Shown: positions 44,746 to 54,028, counted from the first letter of the stretch. The stretch is 64,000 bases of DNA from an uncultured Bacteroides sp. (GCF_963678845.1 NZ_OY787464.1:248001-312000), one strand, 5' to 3'. Notes: a model not told the origin generated them from the letters alone. Program-made: numbers and translations.

Positions 44746-45129
44746 AAGTAATTTACTATTTATTCATCTCCATTCAACAAGCTTTTTAACTTAATTGTTC
44801 GGATAATAATTGAAAGCCATGCAAATAATCTTTTAGCACGACAGACATTAATATAATTCTAAAACTTGGTATCGTTATTCTATTATTGCAGTCTTAGGTT
44901 AATCTAAATATACTATTAAAAAGCTTATTTAATCATCCTAATTGATTACTGCAAATATAACGTAACATAGGGAAATTATTAAAGTTGTATTCTTTCTTTT
45001 ATGTACAGTATTAAAGAATTAGGTGTACACTAATTCTTAATTTTACCTACACTTTAATATTAATAAGTGTACTGCAAAATAAAAATATAAAAAGAAGTTT
45101 TCCTTTAGATAACCCCAACAAACGGGATA
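44746..45129. promoter_or_regulatory. Intergenic before copA with palindromes and a -7 box
   Basis: No gene was found. A minus-strand -7 box TATATTTG (44952-44959) could start a copA transcript with a leader of about 200 nt. Further out are two near-palindromes: AAGAATTAG-G-TGTACAC-TAATTCTT at about 45014-45038, and ACACTT-TAATATTA-ATAAGTGT at about 45050-45071. Both carry GTAC/TACAC half-sites, so they could be regulator sites, or the former a terminator of the Cys-rich gene. Confidence 0.4.
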
Positions 45130-45576
45130 CTAAATTAGAAGTGTAGAATAGAGATTGAGATAAAACCTCGAAGAGGAAGGACCAGGTGGATCGCTATATG
45201 AATATGTTTCACAGATCTCTGTGGGCAAGGTGTTGCAGGCTAGTAGAGAGTGATCTGGCAGAAGCGCAGACACAGGAGCATTGAAACCAGTATCCTGAGA
45301 ATTCTGTTGCAAATCGACCTTATAAATAACGGTTCTGCAGCAATTGGCTCTGCAATGATAAGAACATTTGCCGTTCTGCATGCCGTATTTATGCATGCAG
45401 CAAGCCTTATGCCCTGCTTTTCCATTAAGTTCATTGCAATGACATTGGCCCATCGCATCTGATTTTGCCAATGTGTTATGGGCACATCTGCAATGTGACA
45501 AGTTAGCCCCTGCTCCTACATAAACAATTGTGAGAGAGAGTATACAAGCTAATATGAACTTTATTCCTTTCAACAT
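45130..45576 (-). CDS. Cys/His-rich exported protein, HYC_CC_PP-like
   Basis: 148 aa with a signal peptide (MLKGIKFILACILSLTIVYVGAGA). The mature part is packed with Cys and His: LSHCRCAH, GQCHCNE, ACCMHKYG, CSYHCRANCC, and a late SDPPGP. This follows the motif order of Bacteroidota proteins grouped as HYC_CC_PP, but the first motif is altered and I cannot check the assignment. The position just upstream of the copper ATPase, the export signal and the soft-metal ligand pattern together suggest a periplasmic copper-binding protein; that is inference. A perfect -7 box ends 5 nt before the ATG. Confidence 0.75.
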   Translation of the reverse strand: MLKGIKFILACILSLTIVYVGAGANLSHCRCAHNTLAKSDAMGQCHCNELNGKAGHKACCMHKYGMQNGKCSYHCRANCCRTVIYKVDLQQNSQDTGFNAPVSALLPDHSLLACNTLPTEICETYSYSDPPGPSSSRFYLNLYSTLLI

Positions 45577-45581
45577 CGCTG

Positions 45582-45589
45582 CAAAGATA
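45582..45589 (-). promoter_or_regulatory. -7 box 5 nt before the Cys-rich gene (possible leaderless mRNA)
   Basis: Minus-strand TATCTTTG, then CAGCG, then ATG. The same 5-nt distance is seen at rprX. Confidence 0.45.
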
Positions 45590-45655
45590 TGGATAATTAA
45601 GCTATTTTTGGCAATTAATTTTCCTCATTTATTAGCTCTATTCCTTAATAAGTTT

Positions 45656-45663
45656 TATATTTG
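45656..45663 (+). promoter_or_regulatory. -7 promoter box of the DUF3298 lipoprotein operon
   Basis: TATATTTG matches TAnnTTTG, 48 nt before the ATG at 45712. Confidence 0.5.
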
Positions 45664-45711
45664 TAGTTGACAAAAGGATAGTTTTACAACCTTTTAAAGC
45701 AAAATAATAAG

Positions 45712-46560
45712 ATGAAAAGAAACTCATTGGCAATTCTTCCTATAATATTGTTAGCAGGAACGGTGTTTTTTTCCTGTGGAGGAAAGAAACAAAAAGAATC
45801 AAATCAATTGACAACTGACAGTATATTGGTAAAGGAAACGTCACACCTCTTCAATGATACTAAAAAACCTGCTTGTAATCTTGATATTAATTTTACATAT
45901 ATTACAAAAGCATCAAACAAGGCCATTCAGGATAGCATGAACAACAGACTGTTAGCTACCTGTTTAGGTAATGAGTATATAGGGAAAGATCCTAAAACAG
46001 CAGTTGCTCAATTTAAGGCTGCCTACGAGAAAGGGTATAAGAATGATGTTGAACAGTTCTATCTGGAAGATCAGAAAAAGAATGCAGAGGAAGAGGTTAA
46101 CAGTGCATGGTACAATTACAATAAAAGCATAAAGTCAAGAGTTATTTTTAATAAAGATGGCGTATTGGTTTATAGGGTTGACACTTACGACTATACCGGA
46201 GGTGCTCATGGCAATCATGCTTCTCTATTTCTAAACTTTGACCTGCTTACGGGTAAACAAATTCACTTGAAAAACCTTTTTAAAGAGGGATATGAAAAAG
46301 TATTGACCGGTCTCCTGGTAGCTCAATTGGAAAAAGATAACAAGGTAACTTCTGAGGCAGAACTGGAAGAAATAGGTTATTTCATAACCGAACCACTCTC
46401 TCCTACTGAGAATTTCCTTTTAAATAAAGATGGGTTCACCTTCTTCTATAATGTTTATGAAATTGCTCCCTATGTTATGGGAACAACAACTATAAAACTT
46501 CCTTTTTCAGCTGTAGAATCTCTAATGAAAGAGGGCAACCCTGCAGAAGGATTATATTAA
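45712..46560 (+). CDS. RsiV-like lipoprotein (DUF4163/DUF3298)
   Basis: 282 aa with a lipobox (LLAGTVFFSCGG). The mature part has a DUF4163-like N-terminal half and a DUF3298 half containing YDYTGGAHGNHASLFLNFDLLTGKQIHL (split here as GGAHGNHAS and LLTGKQIHLKNLF), and NKDGFTFFYNVYEIAPY. The same pair of domains forms the extracellular part of Bacillus RsiV, which binds lysozyme. Here there is no anti-sigma segment, so it is a free lipoprotein in the envelope with unknown ligand. It leads a row with rsmG (34-bp gap), an MBL hydrolase and gcvP. Confidence 0.85.
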   Translation: MKRNSLAILPIILLAGTVFFSCGGKKQKESNQLTTDSILVKETSHLFNDTKKPACNLDINFTYITKASNKAIQDSMNNRLLATCLGNEYIGKDPKTAVAQFKAAYEKGYKNDVEQFYLEDQKKNAEEEVNSAWYNYNKSIKSRVIFNKDGVLVYRVDTYDYTGGAHGNHASLFLNFDLLTGKQIHLKNLFKEGYEKVLTGLLVAQLEKDNKVTSEAELEEIGYFITEPLSPTENFLLNKDGFTFFYNVYEIAPYVMGTTTIKLPFSAVESLMKEGNPAEGLY

Positions 46561-46594
46561 TATTAATTTAAGATAAAAAACCGAACTAGAAACA

Positions 46595-47218
46595 ATGGAG
46601 ATTATTCTAAAATATTTCCCCAATTTAACTGAAGAGCAGCGCCGACAATTTACTGCTCTTTATGATTTGTATTTAGACTGGAATGCCAAAATCAATGTGA
46701 TTTCCAGAAAAGATATTGAAAACCTGTATGAACATCATGTTCTCCATTCTCTTGCTTTAGCAAAGGTGATTGATTTCAAGCCCGGAACCACTGTAATGGA
46801 TCTTGGTACAGGAGGAGGTTTTCCCGGTATTCCGCTGGCCATTCTCTTTCCTGAAACGAAATTTCATCTTGTAGACAGCATTGGAAAGAAAGTTCGTGTG
46901 GCTATCGAGGTGGCAAATGCCATTGGTCTGAAGAATGTTACCTTCCGCCATGCCCGTGCACAGGAGGAAAAACAACTGTTCGATTTTGTGGTAAGCCGTG
47001 CTGTGATGCCGCTTTCCGATTTAATTGAGATTGTAAAAAAGAATATCTCGAAGAAGCAGATCAATGCGTTGCCCAATGGTCTTATTTGCCTCAAGGGGGG
47101 TGAACTGCAACATGAAACTTTGCCTTTTAAGAATAAAACAGTTATGTACAACGTAAGCGATTTCTTTGGTGAAGAGTTTTTTGAAACAAAGAAAGTTGTC
47201 TATGTTCCATTAGTTTAA
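46595..47218 (+). CDS. rsmG: 16S rRNA (guanine527-N7)-methyltransferase
   Basis: 207 aa, SAM-dependent GidB/RsmG family. The cofactor-binding glycine loop is VMDLGTGGGFPGIPLAI, followed by FHLVDSIGKKVRV and VVSRAVMPL. The start MEIILKYFPNLTEEQRRQF and YLDWNAKINVISRKD are typical. It lies in a same-strand row with the lipoprotein upstream and an MBL hydrolase 12 bp downstream. Confidence 0.95.
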   Translation: MEIILKYFPNLTEEQRRQFTALYDLYLDWNAKINVISRKDIENLYEHHVLHSLALAKVIDFKPGTTVMDLGTGGGFPGIPLAILFPETKFHLVDSIGKKVRVAIEVANAIGLKNVTFRHARAQEEKQLFDFVVSRAVMPLSDLIEIVKKNISKKQINALPNGLICLKGGELQHETLPFKNKTVMYNVSDFFGEEFFETKKVVYVPLV

Positions 47219-47230
47219 GAATTTACTTTT

Positions 47231-47869
47231 ATGAAAATAAAAAGATTTGAATTCAATATGTTTCCGGTGAACTGTTACGTTCTTAGTGATGATAATAACG
47301 AAGCAGTGGTCATTGACCCGGGATGTTTTTATGAAGAAGAGAAGCTGGCGCTAAAAAATTATATAACCAGTAACGGACTTACCGTGAAGCATCTGCTGAA
47401 CACTCATTTACATTTAGATCATATATTTGGTAATCCTTTTATGCTGCAAGAGTTTGGTTTGAAAGCAGAAGCAAACAAGGCCGATGAGTTCTGGCTTGAA
47501 AGTGCGCCCAAACAGTCGCGCATGTTTGGCTTTGAACTGAAAGAAACTCCAGTTCCGCTGGGCAAATATATTTGCGATGGTGATATTATTACTTTCGGCA
47601 AAGTAAAGCTGGAAGCCATTCATGTTCCGGGACATTCTCCAGGAAGCTTGGTTTACTATTGCAAAGAGGAGAATTGCATGTTCTCGGGAGACGTTTTGTT
47701 TCAGGGAAGCATAGGACGGGCAGATCTGGCCAGAGGTAACTTTGACGAATTGCTGGAAAATATTTGCAGTCGCTTATTCGTTTTGCCAAATGAAACAATT
47801 GTTTATCCAGGGCATGGCGCACCCACAACAATTGGAAGTGAAAAAACCGATAATCCTTTTTTTAGATAG
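47231..47869 (+). CDS. MBL-fold metallo-hydrolase (glyoxalase II-like)
   Basis: A 212-aa single metallo-beta-lactamase domain with metal ligands in NTHLHLDHIFG (HxHxDH), VPGHSPGSLVYY, FSGDVLFQGSIGRADL and YPGHGAPTT. It is the size of the compact YcbL-type hydrolases rather than full glyoxalase II, which has an extra helical domain. The substrate is probably a thioester, but this cannot be told from sequence. It is 12 bp after rsmG and 45 bp before gcvP. Confidence 0.9.
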   Translation: MKIKRFEFNMFPVNCYVLSDDNNEAVVIDPGCFYEEEKLALKNYITSNGLTVKHLLNTHLHLDHIFGNPFMLQEFGLKAEANKADEFWLESAPKQSRMFGFELKETPVPLGKYICDGDIITFGKVKLEAIHVPGHSPGSLVYYCKEENCMFSGDVLFQGSIGRADLARGNFDELLENICSRLFVLPNETIVYPGHGAPTTIGSEKTDNPFFR

Positions 47870-47914
47870 AAAGAAAAAAACACTATAATTACTTCAAGTA
47901 AAAAAAATAATACT

Positions 47915-50764
47915 ATGAAAACAGATCTATTATCCGGCCGACATATTGGCATCGAAGAGAAAGATATGGAACACATGCTCGCCACCATTGGTGTAAAAAG
48001 CCTTGATGAACTGATTAACCAAACCATTCCTTCGAATATTCGCTTGAAAAAACCTTTGAATATTCCTGCGCCAATTACCGAACGTGCTTTTACAGAACAT
48101 ATATGCAAATTGGGTGCAAAGAATAAGATTTTTACTTCATATATTGGTATGGGGTGGTACGACACTATTACTCCTGCCGTGATTCAGAGAAATGTGCTGG
48201 AGAACCCGGTGTGGTACACATCTTATACACCTTATCAGTCAGAGGTTTCCCAAGGACGACTGGAAGCTTTGATGAACTTCCAGACTGTAATTACTGACTT
48301 AACAGCTATGCCATTGGCTAACTGCTCTTTGCTGGACGAAGCAACTGCTGCAGCCGAAGCGGTAAATATGATGTTCGGACTCCGTTCACGCGATCAGCAG
48401 AAATCGGGTGCCAATGTACTTTTCGTGGATGAGAAGATTTTTCCGCAGACACTTGCAGTGATTAATACCCGTGCTGTTCCTCAGGGAATAGAGGTGCACA
48501 CAGGAAATTATAAAGAATTTGAATTCACCTCCAATGTATTTGGTTGTGTTATTCAGTATCCAAATTCAGACGGTAATATAGAAGACTATTGGGCATTTAC
48601 AGAAAAGGCTCATGCTTCCGGATGTAAAGTATCTGTGGCTGCAGATATTATGAGTTTAGTAATGCTTGTGCCACCCGGAGAATGGGGAGCGGATATCGTT
48701 TTTGGCTCTACCCAGCGGTTGGGTATCCCAATGTATTACGGAGGTCCTTCTGCCGCTTTCTTTGCTACACGTGATGAATATAAAAGAAATATGCCCGGTC
48801 GTATTATTGGCTGGTCAAAAGATAAATATGGAAAACTGTGCTACCGCATGGCATTGCAAACACGTGAACAGCACATCAAGCGTGAGAAAGCAACTTCCAA
48901 TATTTGTACCTCACAGGCATTGCTTGCCATCATGTCCGGATTCTATGCTGTTTACCACGGGGCAGACGGTTTGAAGAACATTGCCAAACGTATACATCTC
49001 ACTACTACTTATATCAATAAGGTTCTTAAAAAGCTAGGATACAAACAGCATAATGAACAGTTCTTTGATACCATTCGTTTGTCGCTCTTCGATCAGATTA
49101 CAGCCGATCAGATTCGTACCATTGCTCAGAGCAAAAAAGTGAATCTTCGCTATTTTGAGAACGGAGATGTGGGTATCAGTGTAGATGAAACAACTGATAT
49201 TCATGATGTGAACGTGCTTCTTTCTGTATTCTCAATAGCTGCTGAGAAAGAATTTTCAGAGGTCAGCTCAATACCCGAAACTGATTCTTTAAAAGAATCA
49301 TTCAAACGTAAGAGTAGCATTCTTACTCATCCTGTTTTCAATATATATCACACTGAAACAGAAATGATGAGATACATCAAACGTTTGGACAGAAAAGATA
49401 TCTCTCTGGCACATTCCATGATTTCTTTAGGGTCGTGTACCATGAAGTTGAATGCTGCTGCCGAGCTATTTCCTTTGTCTAATCCGGCATTTTCGGGTCT
49501 TCATCCTTTTGCTCCTGAAGATCAGGCAGAAGGTTTCAACTGGCTTATCTATAACTTATCTGAATATCTGAAACAGATAACCGGTTTTGCAGGAGTTAGC
49601 TTCCAACCAAACTCAGGTGCTGCCGGTGAATATACCGGACTTCGTGTTATCCGTACTTATCTTATTAGTAAGGGAAAGGGTGATCGTAATAAAGTATTAA
49701 TCCCTGCATCGGCTCACGGAACTAATCCGGCATCAGCTGTTCAGGCAGGGTTTACTCCGGTAATCTGCGCTTGCGATGAATCTGGTAACGTAGATATGAA
49801 TGATCTTCGTGCCAAGGCGGAAGAAAACCGTGATGATCTGGCTGCATTGATGATTACTTATCCTTCTACTCATGGTATTTTTGAGACTGAGATTAAAAAG
49901 ATTTGCGAAATAATCCATTCCTACGGCGCACTAGTCTATATGGATGGAGCAAACATGAATGCTCAGGTGGGGTTCACTAATCCGGGAACCATTGGTGCAG
50001 ACGTTTGCCATCTTAATCTGCATAAAACATTTGCCATTCCTCACGGTGGTGGTGGTCCGGGTGCTGGTCCTATTTGCGTAGCCAAACATCTTGTTCCTTT
50101 CTTACCTGAACATCCTTTCACCAACGGTTCACAGAATACTGTCTCCTCCGCACCTTTTGGAAGTGCCGGTATTCTTCCTGTCACTTACGGTTATATCCGC
50201 ATGATGGGGCTCGATGGTTTGAAACGAGCAACAAGCATCGCCATACTAAATGCCAATTATCTGGCTGCACGTTTAAAAGATACTTATGGAATAGTATACA
50301 GAGGTGCAAATGGTTTCGTGGGACATGAGATGATTCTGGAATGTCGCGACATATATCAGCAGACCGGTATATCAGAAAATGATATTGCCAAACGATTAAT
50401 GGATTATGGTTATCATGCTCCTACCCTTTCTTTCCCTGTTCATGGCACGTTAATGGTGGAACCTACAGAAAGTGAAAGTTTAGCTGAACTGGATAATTTT
50501 GTTGATGTGATGCTTTCCATTTACAATGAAATTCAGGAAGTGAAGAATGGCATTGCCGACAAAGCAGATAATGTTCTTGTAAATGCTCCGCATCCCGAAT
50601 ATGAAGTAGTGGCAGATAAGTGGGAACATAGTTATTCCAGAGAAAAAGCAGCTTATCCTATTCAATCGGTTCGTGAAAACAAGTTCTGGTTAAACGTAGC
50701 CCGTGTGGACAATACACTGGGAGATCGCAAATTGTTGACTACAAGATATGAAACTTTTGAATAG
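47915..50764 (+). CDS. gcvP: Glycine dehydrogenase (decarboxylating), P protein
   Basis: 949 aa, the PLP-dependent decarboxylase of the glycine cleavage system. Both halves of the single-chain form are present; the N-terminal half is the structural copy and the C-terminal half carries the PLP Lys704 in HLNLHKTFAIPHGGGGPG. Other landmarks are YTPYQSEVSQGRLEALMNFQ at about residue 108, and SLGSCTMKLNAAAEL. It needs lipoylated H protein, so lipB at 40 kb is functionally linked. A strong bidirectional terminator follows. Confidence 0.97.
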   Translation: MKTDLLSGRHIGIEEKDMEHMLATIGVKSLDELINQTIPSNIRLKKPLNIPAPITERAFTEHICKLGAKNKIFTSYIGMGWYDTITPAVIQRNVLENPVWYTSYTPYQSEVSQGRLEALMNFQTVITDLTAMPLANCSLLDEATAAAEAVNMMFGLRSRDQQKSGANVLFVDEKIFPQTLAVINTRAVPQGIEVHTGNYKEFEFTSNVFGCVIQYPNSDGNIEDYWAFTEKAHASGCKVSVAADIMSLVMLVPPGEWGADIVFGSTQRLGIPMYYGGPSAAFFATRDEYKRNMPGRIIGWSKDKYGKLCYRMALQTREQHIKREKATSNICTSQALLAIMSGFYAVYHGADGLKNIAKRIHLTTTYINKVLKKLGYKQHNEQFFDTIRLSLFDQITADQIRTIAQSKKVNLRYFENGDVGISVDETTDIHDVNVLLSVFSIAAEKEFSEVSSIPETDSLKESFKRKSSILTHPVFNIYHTETEMMRYIKRLDRKDISLAHSMISLGSCTMKLNAAAELFPLSNPAFSGLHPFAPEDQAEGFNWLIYNLSEYLKQITGFAGVSFQPNSGAAGEYTGLRVIRTYLISKGKGDRNKVLIPASAHGTNPASAVQAGFTPVICACDESGNVDMNDLRAKAEENRDDLAALMITYPSTHGIFETEIKKICEIIHSYGALVYMDGANMNAQVGFTNPGTIGADVCHLNLHKTFAIPHGGGGPGAGPICVAKHLVPFLPEHPFTNGSQNTVSSAPFGSAGILPVTYGYIRMMGLDGLKRATSIAILNANYLAARLKDTYGIVYRGANGFVGHEMILECRDIYQQTGISENDIAKRLMDYGYHAPTLSFPVHGTLMVEPTESESLAELDNFVDVMLSIYNEIQEVKNGIADKADNVLVNAPHPEYEVVADKWEHSYSREKAAYPIQSVRENKFWLNVARVDNTLGDRKLLTTRYETFE

Positions 50765-50766
50765 AT

Positions 50767-50842
50767 AACTTAATCATAAAATGAAGAGAGGGTAGCAAAT
50801 TCTGGTTTGCTACCCTCTCTCTTTGCTTTATGATTAAGTGTT
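50767..50842. terminator. Nested bidirectional terminator after gcvP
   Basis: The inner stem GAGAGGGTAGCAAA/TTTGCTACCCTCTC (50784-50817) is enclosed by a second one, CTTAATCATAAA/TTTATGATTAAG. It separates convergent gcvP and the DsrE-like gene. Confidence 0.85.
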
Positions 50843-50860
50843 TTACATCTTTGATACAAA

Positions 50861-51196
50861 TTATATCGTCAGGATCGTTTCACCATTTTTCAAATAACCA
50901 GTCAGAGGCTCGCCCATATAGCGGACATCAACTCCCATTTTTGTTAAAGTGTCTGTAACGCCAAACTTATCACAGCAATCTTTACATGCTTCAACATGCA
51001 CTCCCTGCCCTAGCATTTCAAGCACTTCAGTTTGTACCTGAGTATCATTCCCTACTAATTTTACAGAGGCTCCCCATATAATAACATTGACTTCCTGCCA
51101 CCATTCTCTTCTCTTTGAGTTGATTGCATACATTGACAGCATATTAAACACGGTATCCTTATTGTCTGTTGTCCAAAGAATATTTATCTTATTCAT
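50861..51196 (-). CDS. DsrE-family small protein
   Basis: A 111-aa protein of the DsrE/DsrF-like fold, starting MNKINILWTTDNKDTVFNML. The middle has VNVIIWGASVKLVG, and a Cys-rich turn VEACKDCCDKFGV holds the Cys where sulfur carriers have their persulfide site. DsrE-like proteins take part in sulfur transfer, but many are uncharacterised. A single gene, it is convergent with gcvP across a shared terminator. The fold assignment is good; function is open. Confidence 0.82.
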   Translation of the reverse strand: MNKINILWTTDNKDTVFNMLSMYAINSKRREWWQEVNVIIWGASVKLVGNDTQVQTEVLEMLGQGVHVEACKDCCDKFGVTDTLTKMGVDVRYMGEPLTGYLKNGETILTI

Positions 51197-51292
51197 AACA
51201 TCATAATCAATTAGTTACAAAACCAGTTAACTCAATAACTAACAAGTAAAACACAAATTCCGCTATTCTCATAACGAGATTGAACTATCTAA

Positions 51293-51523
51293 TTAGTTAG
51301 CTTCCTCTTTGTTCTTTTTTACTGCCTTTTGATAAAGTTCTTCTTGTAGCATCATAAGCTCTGCAACAAGTTCAATAGATATACATGCTTCATTCTTATC
51401 TTCGGCATTGGTCATCAAACTTTGAAGATCTTTTAAGAGAGAGAGGTAACGTTGCATTCCTGGTTCATAAGGACTTAAAGAGTTTAATATTATGTCTCTT
51501 TTCGGCGATTTAGTATAATCCAT
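51293..51523 (-). CDS. Small charged helical protein, hypothetical
   Basis: 76 aa, starting MDYTKSPKRDIILNSLSPYE, predicted all-helical (residues 20-70) with a Lys/Glu-rich end. There is no signal peptide or membrane helix. A -7 box TATCTTTG (51545-51552) lies 21 nt before its ATG, which supports a real gene. I recognise no family. Confidence 0.65.
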   Translation of the reverse strand: MDYTKSPKRDIILNSLSPYEPGMQRYLSLLKDLQSLMTNAEDKNEACISIELVAELMMLQEELYQKAVKKNKEEAN

Positions 51524-51544
51524 TTTTATTTATTTAAATTTTGG

Positions 51545-51552
51545 CAAAGATA
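51545..51552 (-). promoter_or_regulatory. -7 promoter box of the 76-aa gene
   Basis: Minus-strand TATCTTTG lies 21 nt before the ATG at 51523. Confidence 0.5.
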
Positions 51553-51756
51553 AATATTTTTCTTTCATTTTAATATTTTTTTAGTGAAATTTTTTCTGAA
51601 AGGTTAATTTTTTATTTTGTTTCATTAAAACATAAGTGATTCCCGTTATTTCATGAAGTATTCCGTATAGAGAAGTTAAGCCATTCAATTAATCGTTAAT
51701 TTATTGGAATACAATAGAATGAGTAGTTCATAAGGTATAATTTACTAAACTTTTTC

Positions 51757-51764
51757 TATATTTG
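51757..51764 (+). promoter_or_regulatory. -7 promoter box of the DUF3795 gene
   Basis: TATATTTG lies 41 nt before the ATG at 51806. Confidence 0.5.
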
Positions 51765-51805
51765 CATACAGAAGTTTAAAAAACAGAAATAGTTATATCC
51801 AAATA

Positions 51806-52153
51806 ATGAAACAATTAATAGCATGTTGTGGATTAGATTGCGAAAGTTGCGATGCCCGCATAGCCACTGTTGAAAATGACAATGAGTTAAGAGAAAAAAC
51901 CGCTCAAAAGTGGAGTGCAATGAATAATGCACCAGAGATTACAGCAGCAACCATAAATTGTATGGGCTGTCGTACAGACGGAGCAAAATTTGCATATTGC
52001 AGCGATTATTGCGAGATACGCAAATGTGTATATGAAAAAGGATTTAACACCTGCGGATATTGTAAAGAATTGGATAATTGCCCTATTGTAGGTCCTATTT
52101 TTCAGAATACTCCATGTGCAAAAGAAAATCTTCTATCTTCGACAACTATTTGA
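51806..52153 (+). CDS. DUF3795 Cys-rich protein
   Basis: 115 aa with 13 Cys in regular pairs: ACCGLDCESCDAR, NCMGCRTDG, YCSDYCEIRKC, CGYCKELDNC. This order is that of the DUF3795 family, common in anaerobes and likely to bind a metal or Fe-S cluster. No function is established. It stands alone and is convergent with the DUF6057 gene, with a 55-bp gap. Confidence 0.85.
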   Translation: MKQLIACCGLDCESCDARIATVENDNELREKTAQKWSAMNNAPEITAATINCMGCRTDGAKFAYCSDYCEIRKCVYEKGFNTCGYCKELDNCPIVGPIFQNTPCAKENLLSSTTI

Positions 52154-52208
52154 AGCCCAAAAGCTCGCCGGAAATATCAAAAATGCACCCCTTTCAAAAC
52201 CAGTAAAC

Positions 52209-54020
52209 TCATTTATACATGTAATACCACCAGTAAGTCTCTCCGTAACTGCGACGCATAATATTGTTTTCTGTATTCGGATTCTTTTGTTGTTTCTTCA
52301 GTTTCAGAAACTCTTTAAACTTTTGTTGAGTTGAAGGATTTACATATAAAGTTTCTTTATTAAGATAATTGCAAAGAGCTGCAGCTTCATCATAGTGTTT
52401 TGGAAGAGGAGTCTTATAAAGTACTTTATATAATTTTACTCCCCAGGCAAATTTATCCAGATTTTTATTAAGCAAGGCAGACATCATGTAATAGTCATAC
52501 GCCACTTTATTATCTATATTGTCACGATAGAAATTGCAGATAAATTTAGCATAATCACCTTTTGCAGGAAATGCATAGTACTTATCTGATAATCGTTTTT
52601 TAATATCTCCCAGCACTGAATCCTTGTTTACAAGAGAATGATCCAAGGTGATATCATTGAGTTCTTTTGCAAAATCACTGTGGAAAGATGTTTTATCCAA
52701 TATTCCGGCTATTTTCTTTGTGACATTGAAGTGACCATTAACCGTAGCAATAAGGACATAATTCTTTAGCATTCTAAATGAATGTGGGTTTTTCTGATAA
52801 TCATTATCGGCCCATTCTGAAGCTAAATGCTTTGCACCTAAATTAAAGTAAATCATTGGTCCTACAGGATATGAAATACCCTCTTTATCATAATCAAGGA
52901 ATAATCCATCCGTTTTATAATCTTGCGGATATTCAAACATCTTATCAGCTGCTTTTCCCGAAAGTTCTAACGCAAAATTACGAAGTACAGTCATTTCTCT
53001 TGTGGGATGCTGAACATCTTTCCCAACAAGCAAGGCTGGCTTAAAATCTCTATTCTGAATGGAATGATCTATCGCCATTTCATCTCTGAAACAATCATTG
53101 GTATTTGCCATACTCGCTGTTATGACACAAAGCACTACCAGCCAAAGGATGTTTGTATAAGTCCATCTGGTATATGATTTAATTCTGTTGCCTAACGGCA
53201 TAAAGTGCTGCTTGATTGCTACAAAACAGAAAAAGAATATAAGTAATAAATGCGGCAAAATACTTACTCCACTTTGACCTGCAGGAATAGCTGGACAAGT
53301 GCCAAACAATGCCTGATAACCTGTTGAATTGGGGAAGAGAATAAATTTTATCAGCAGGAATAAGAACAGGTATAATCCTGTGCAAATTAACAAGATAGGC
53401 GTTTTATCTCTATTATTAATAGAAGAAGGACGACATAGTAAAATGATCCCCAAGAAGTAAATAGTATAGCTACCCGATAGCACAAAAAACAATAAAGGAA
53501 ACAACCAGCATACGGTTATGATACTTTTACTGGAGTCTTGTATTTTCTGAGAGAAAAAGTAGCTTAACAATATAAATAATATCCCAAGTATATAGGTAAA
53601 TATCGACTCCGCATGAGGCATTAAATAAATTGAGCGCCCTACATTAGTTATGATTACAAGGAGCAAAAAAGACGGTATATATGAAAGGATAAAATACTTC
53701 TTATTAAAATCAAAAGATTTATAGGTAAGCCGCTGAATAATCAACAATAGAATTGTGATAATAAGCGCTCCCAGACTAGGGCTATGCAAATACTGGGTAA
53801 AGAAACCTGCCAGATAGAGAAGCACTCCACCCGGTTGACTAATTTTTCCCAGAAAGAAAGAACTGTTATTTACAAATAGAGAGAAATCTTCCGTCGTACT
53901 TAATAAGTAACGAAAGTTAACCGATAAATAAACGAAACTAAATATAATGAAAAGAAGCCCGCTAACAAGAGATATGGTGCGGGCTGCTTTCTTTTCTGAA
54001 TGCGAATTATAACTATACAT
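52209..54020 (-). CDS. DUF6057-type polytopic membrane protein
   Basis: 603 aa. The first 300 residues hold about ten membrane helices; the rest is a soluble helical region with TPR-like character (HPTREMTVLRNFALELSGKA, NPHSFRMLKNYVL). It resembles a family annotated DUF6057 in Bacteroidales. It is 8 bp downstream of glgB and ends the four-gene operon. A link to glycogen or polysaccharide metabolism is suggested only by position. Confidence 0.78.
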   Translation of the reverse strand: MYSYNSHSEKKAARTISLVSGLLFIIFSFVYLSVNFRYLLSTTEDFSLFVNNSSFFLGKISQPGGVLLYLAGFFTQYLHSPSLGALIITILLLIIQRLTYKSFDFNKKYFILSYIPSFLLLVIITNVGRSIYLMPHAESIFTYILGILFILLSYFFSQKIQDSSKSIITVCWLFPLLFFVLSGSYTIYFLGIILLCRPSSINNRDKTPILLICTGLYLFLFLLIKFILFPNSTGYQALFGTCPAIPAGQSGVSILPHLLLIFFFCFVAIKQHFMPLGNRIKSYTRWTYTNILWLVVLCVITASMANTNDCFRDEMAIDHSIQNRDFKPALLVGKDVQHPTREMTVLRNFALELSGKAADKMFEYPQDYKTDGLFLDYDKEGISYPVGPMIYFNLGAKHLASEWADNDYQKNPHSFRMLKNYVLIATVNGHFNVTKKIAGILDKTSFHSDFAKELNDITLDHSLVNKDSVLGDIKKRLSDKYYAFPAKGDYAKFICNFYRDNIDNKVAYDYYMMSALLNKNLDKFAWGVKLYKVLYKTPLPKHYDEAAALCNYLNKETLYVNPSTQQKFKEFLKLKKQQKNPNTENNIMRRSYGETYWWYYMYK

Positions 54021-54028
54021 ATATTTTT

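Noticed and set aside
47870..47914. Glycine riboswitch before gcvP
   Set aside because: The gap to the upstream gene is only 45 nt, too short for the aptamer.
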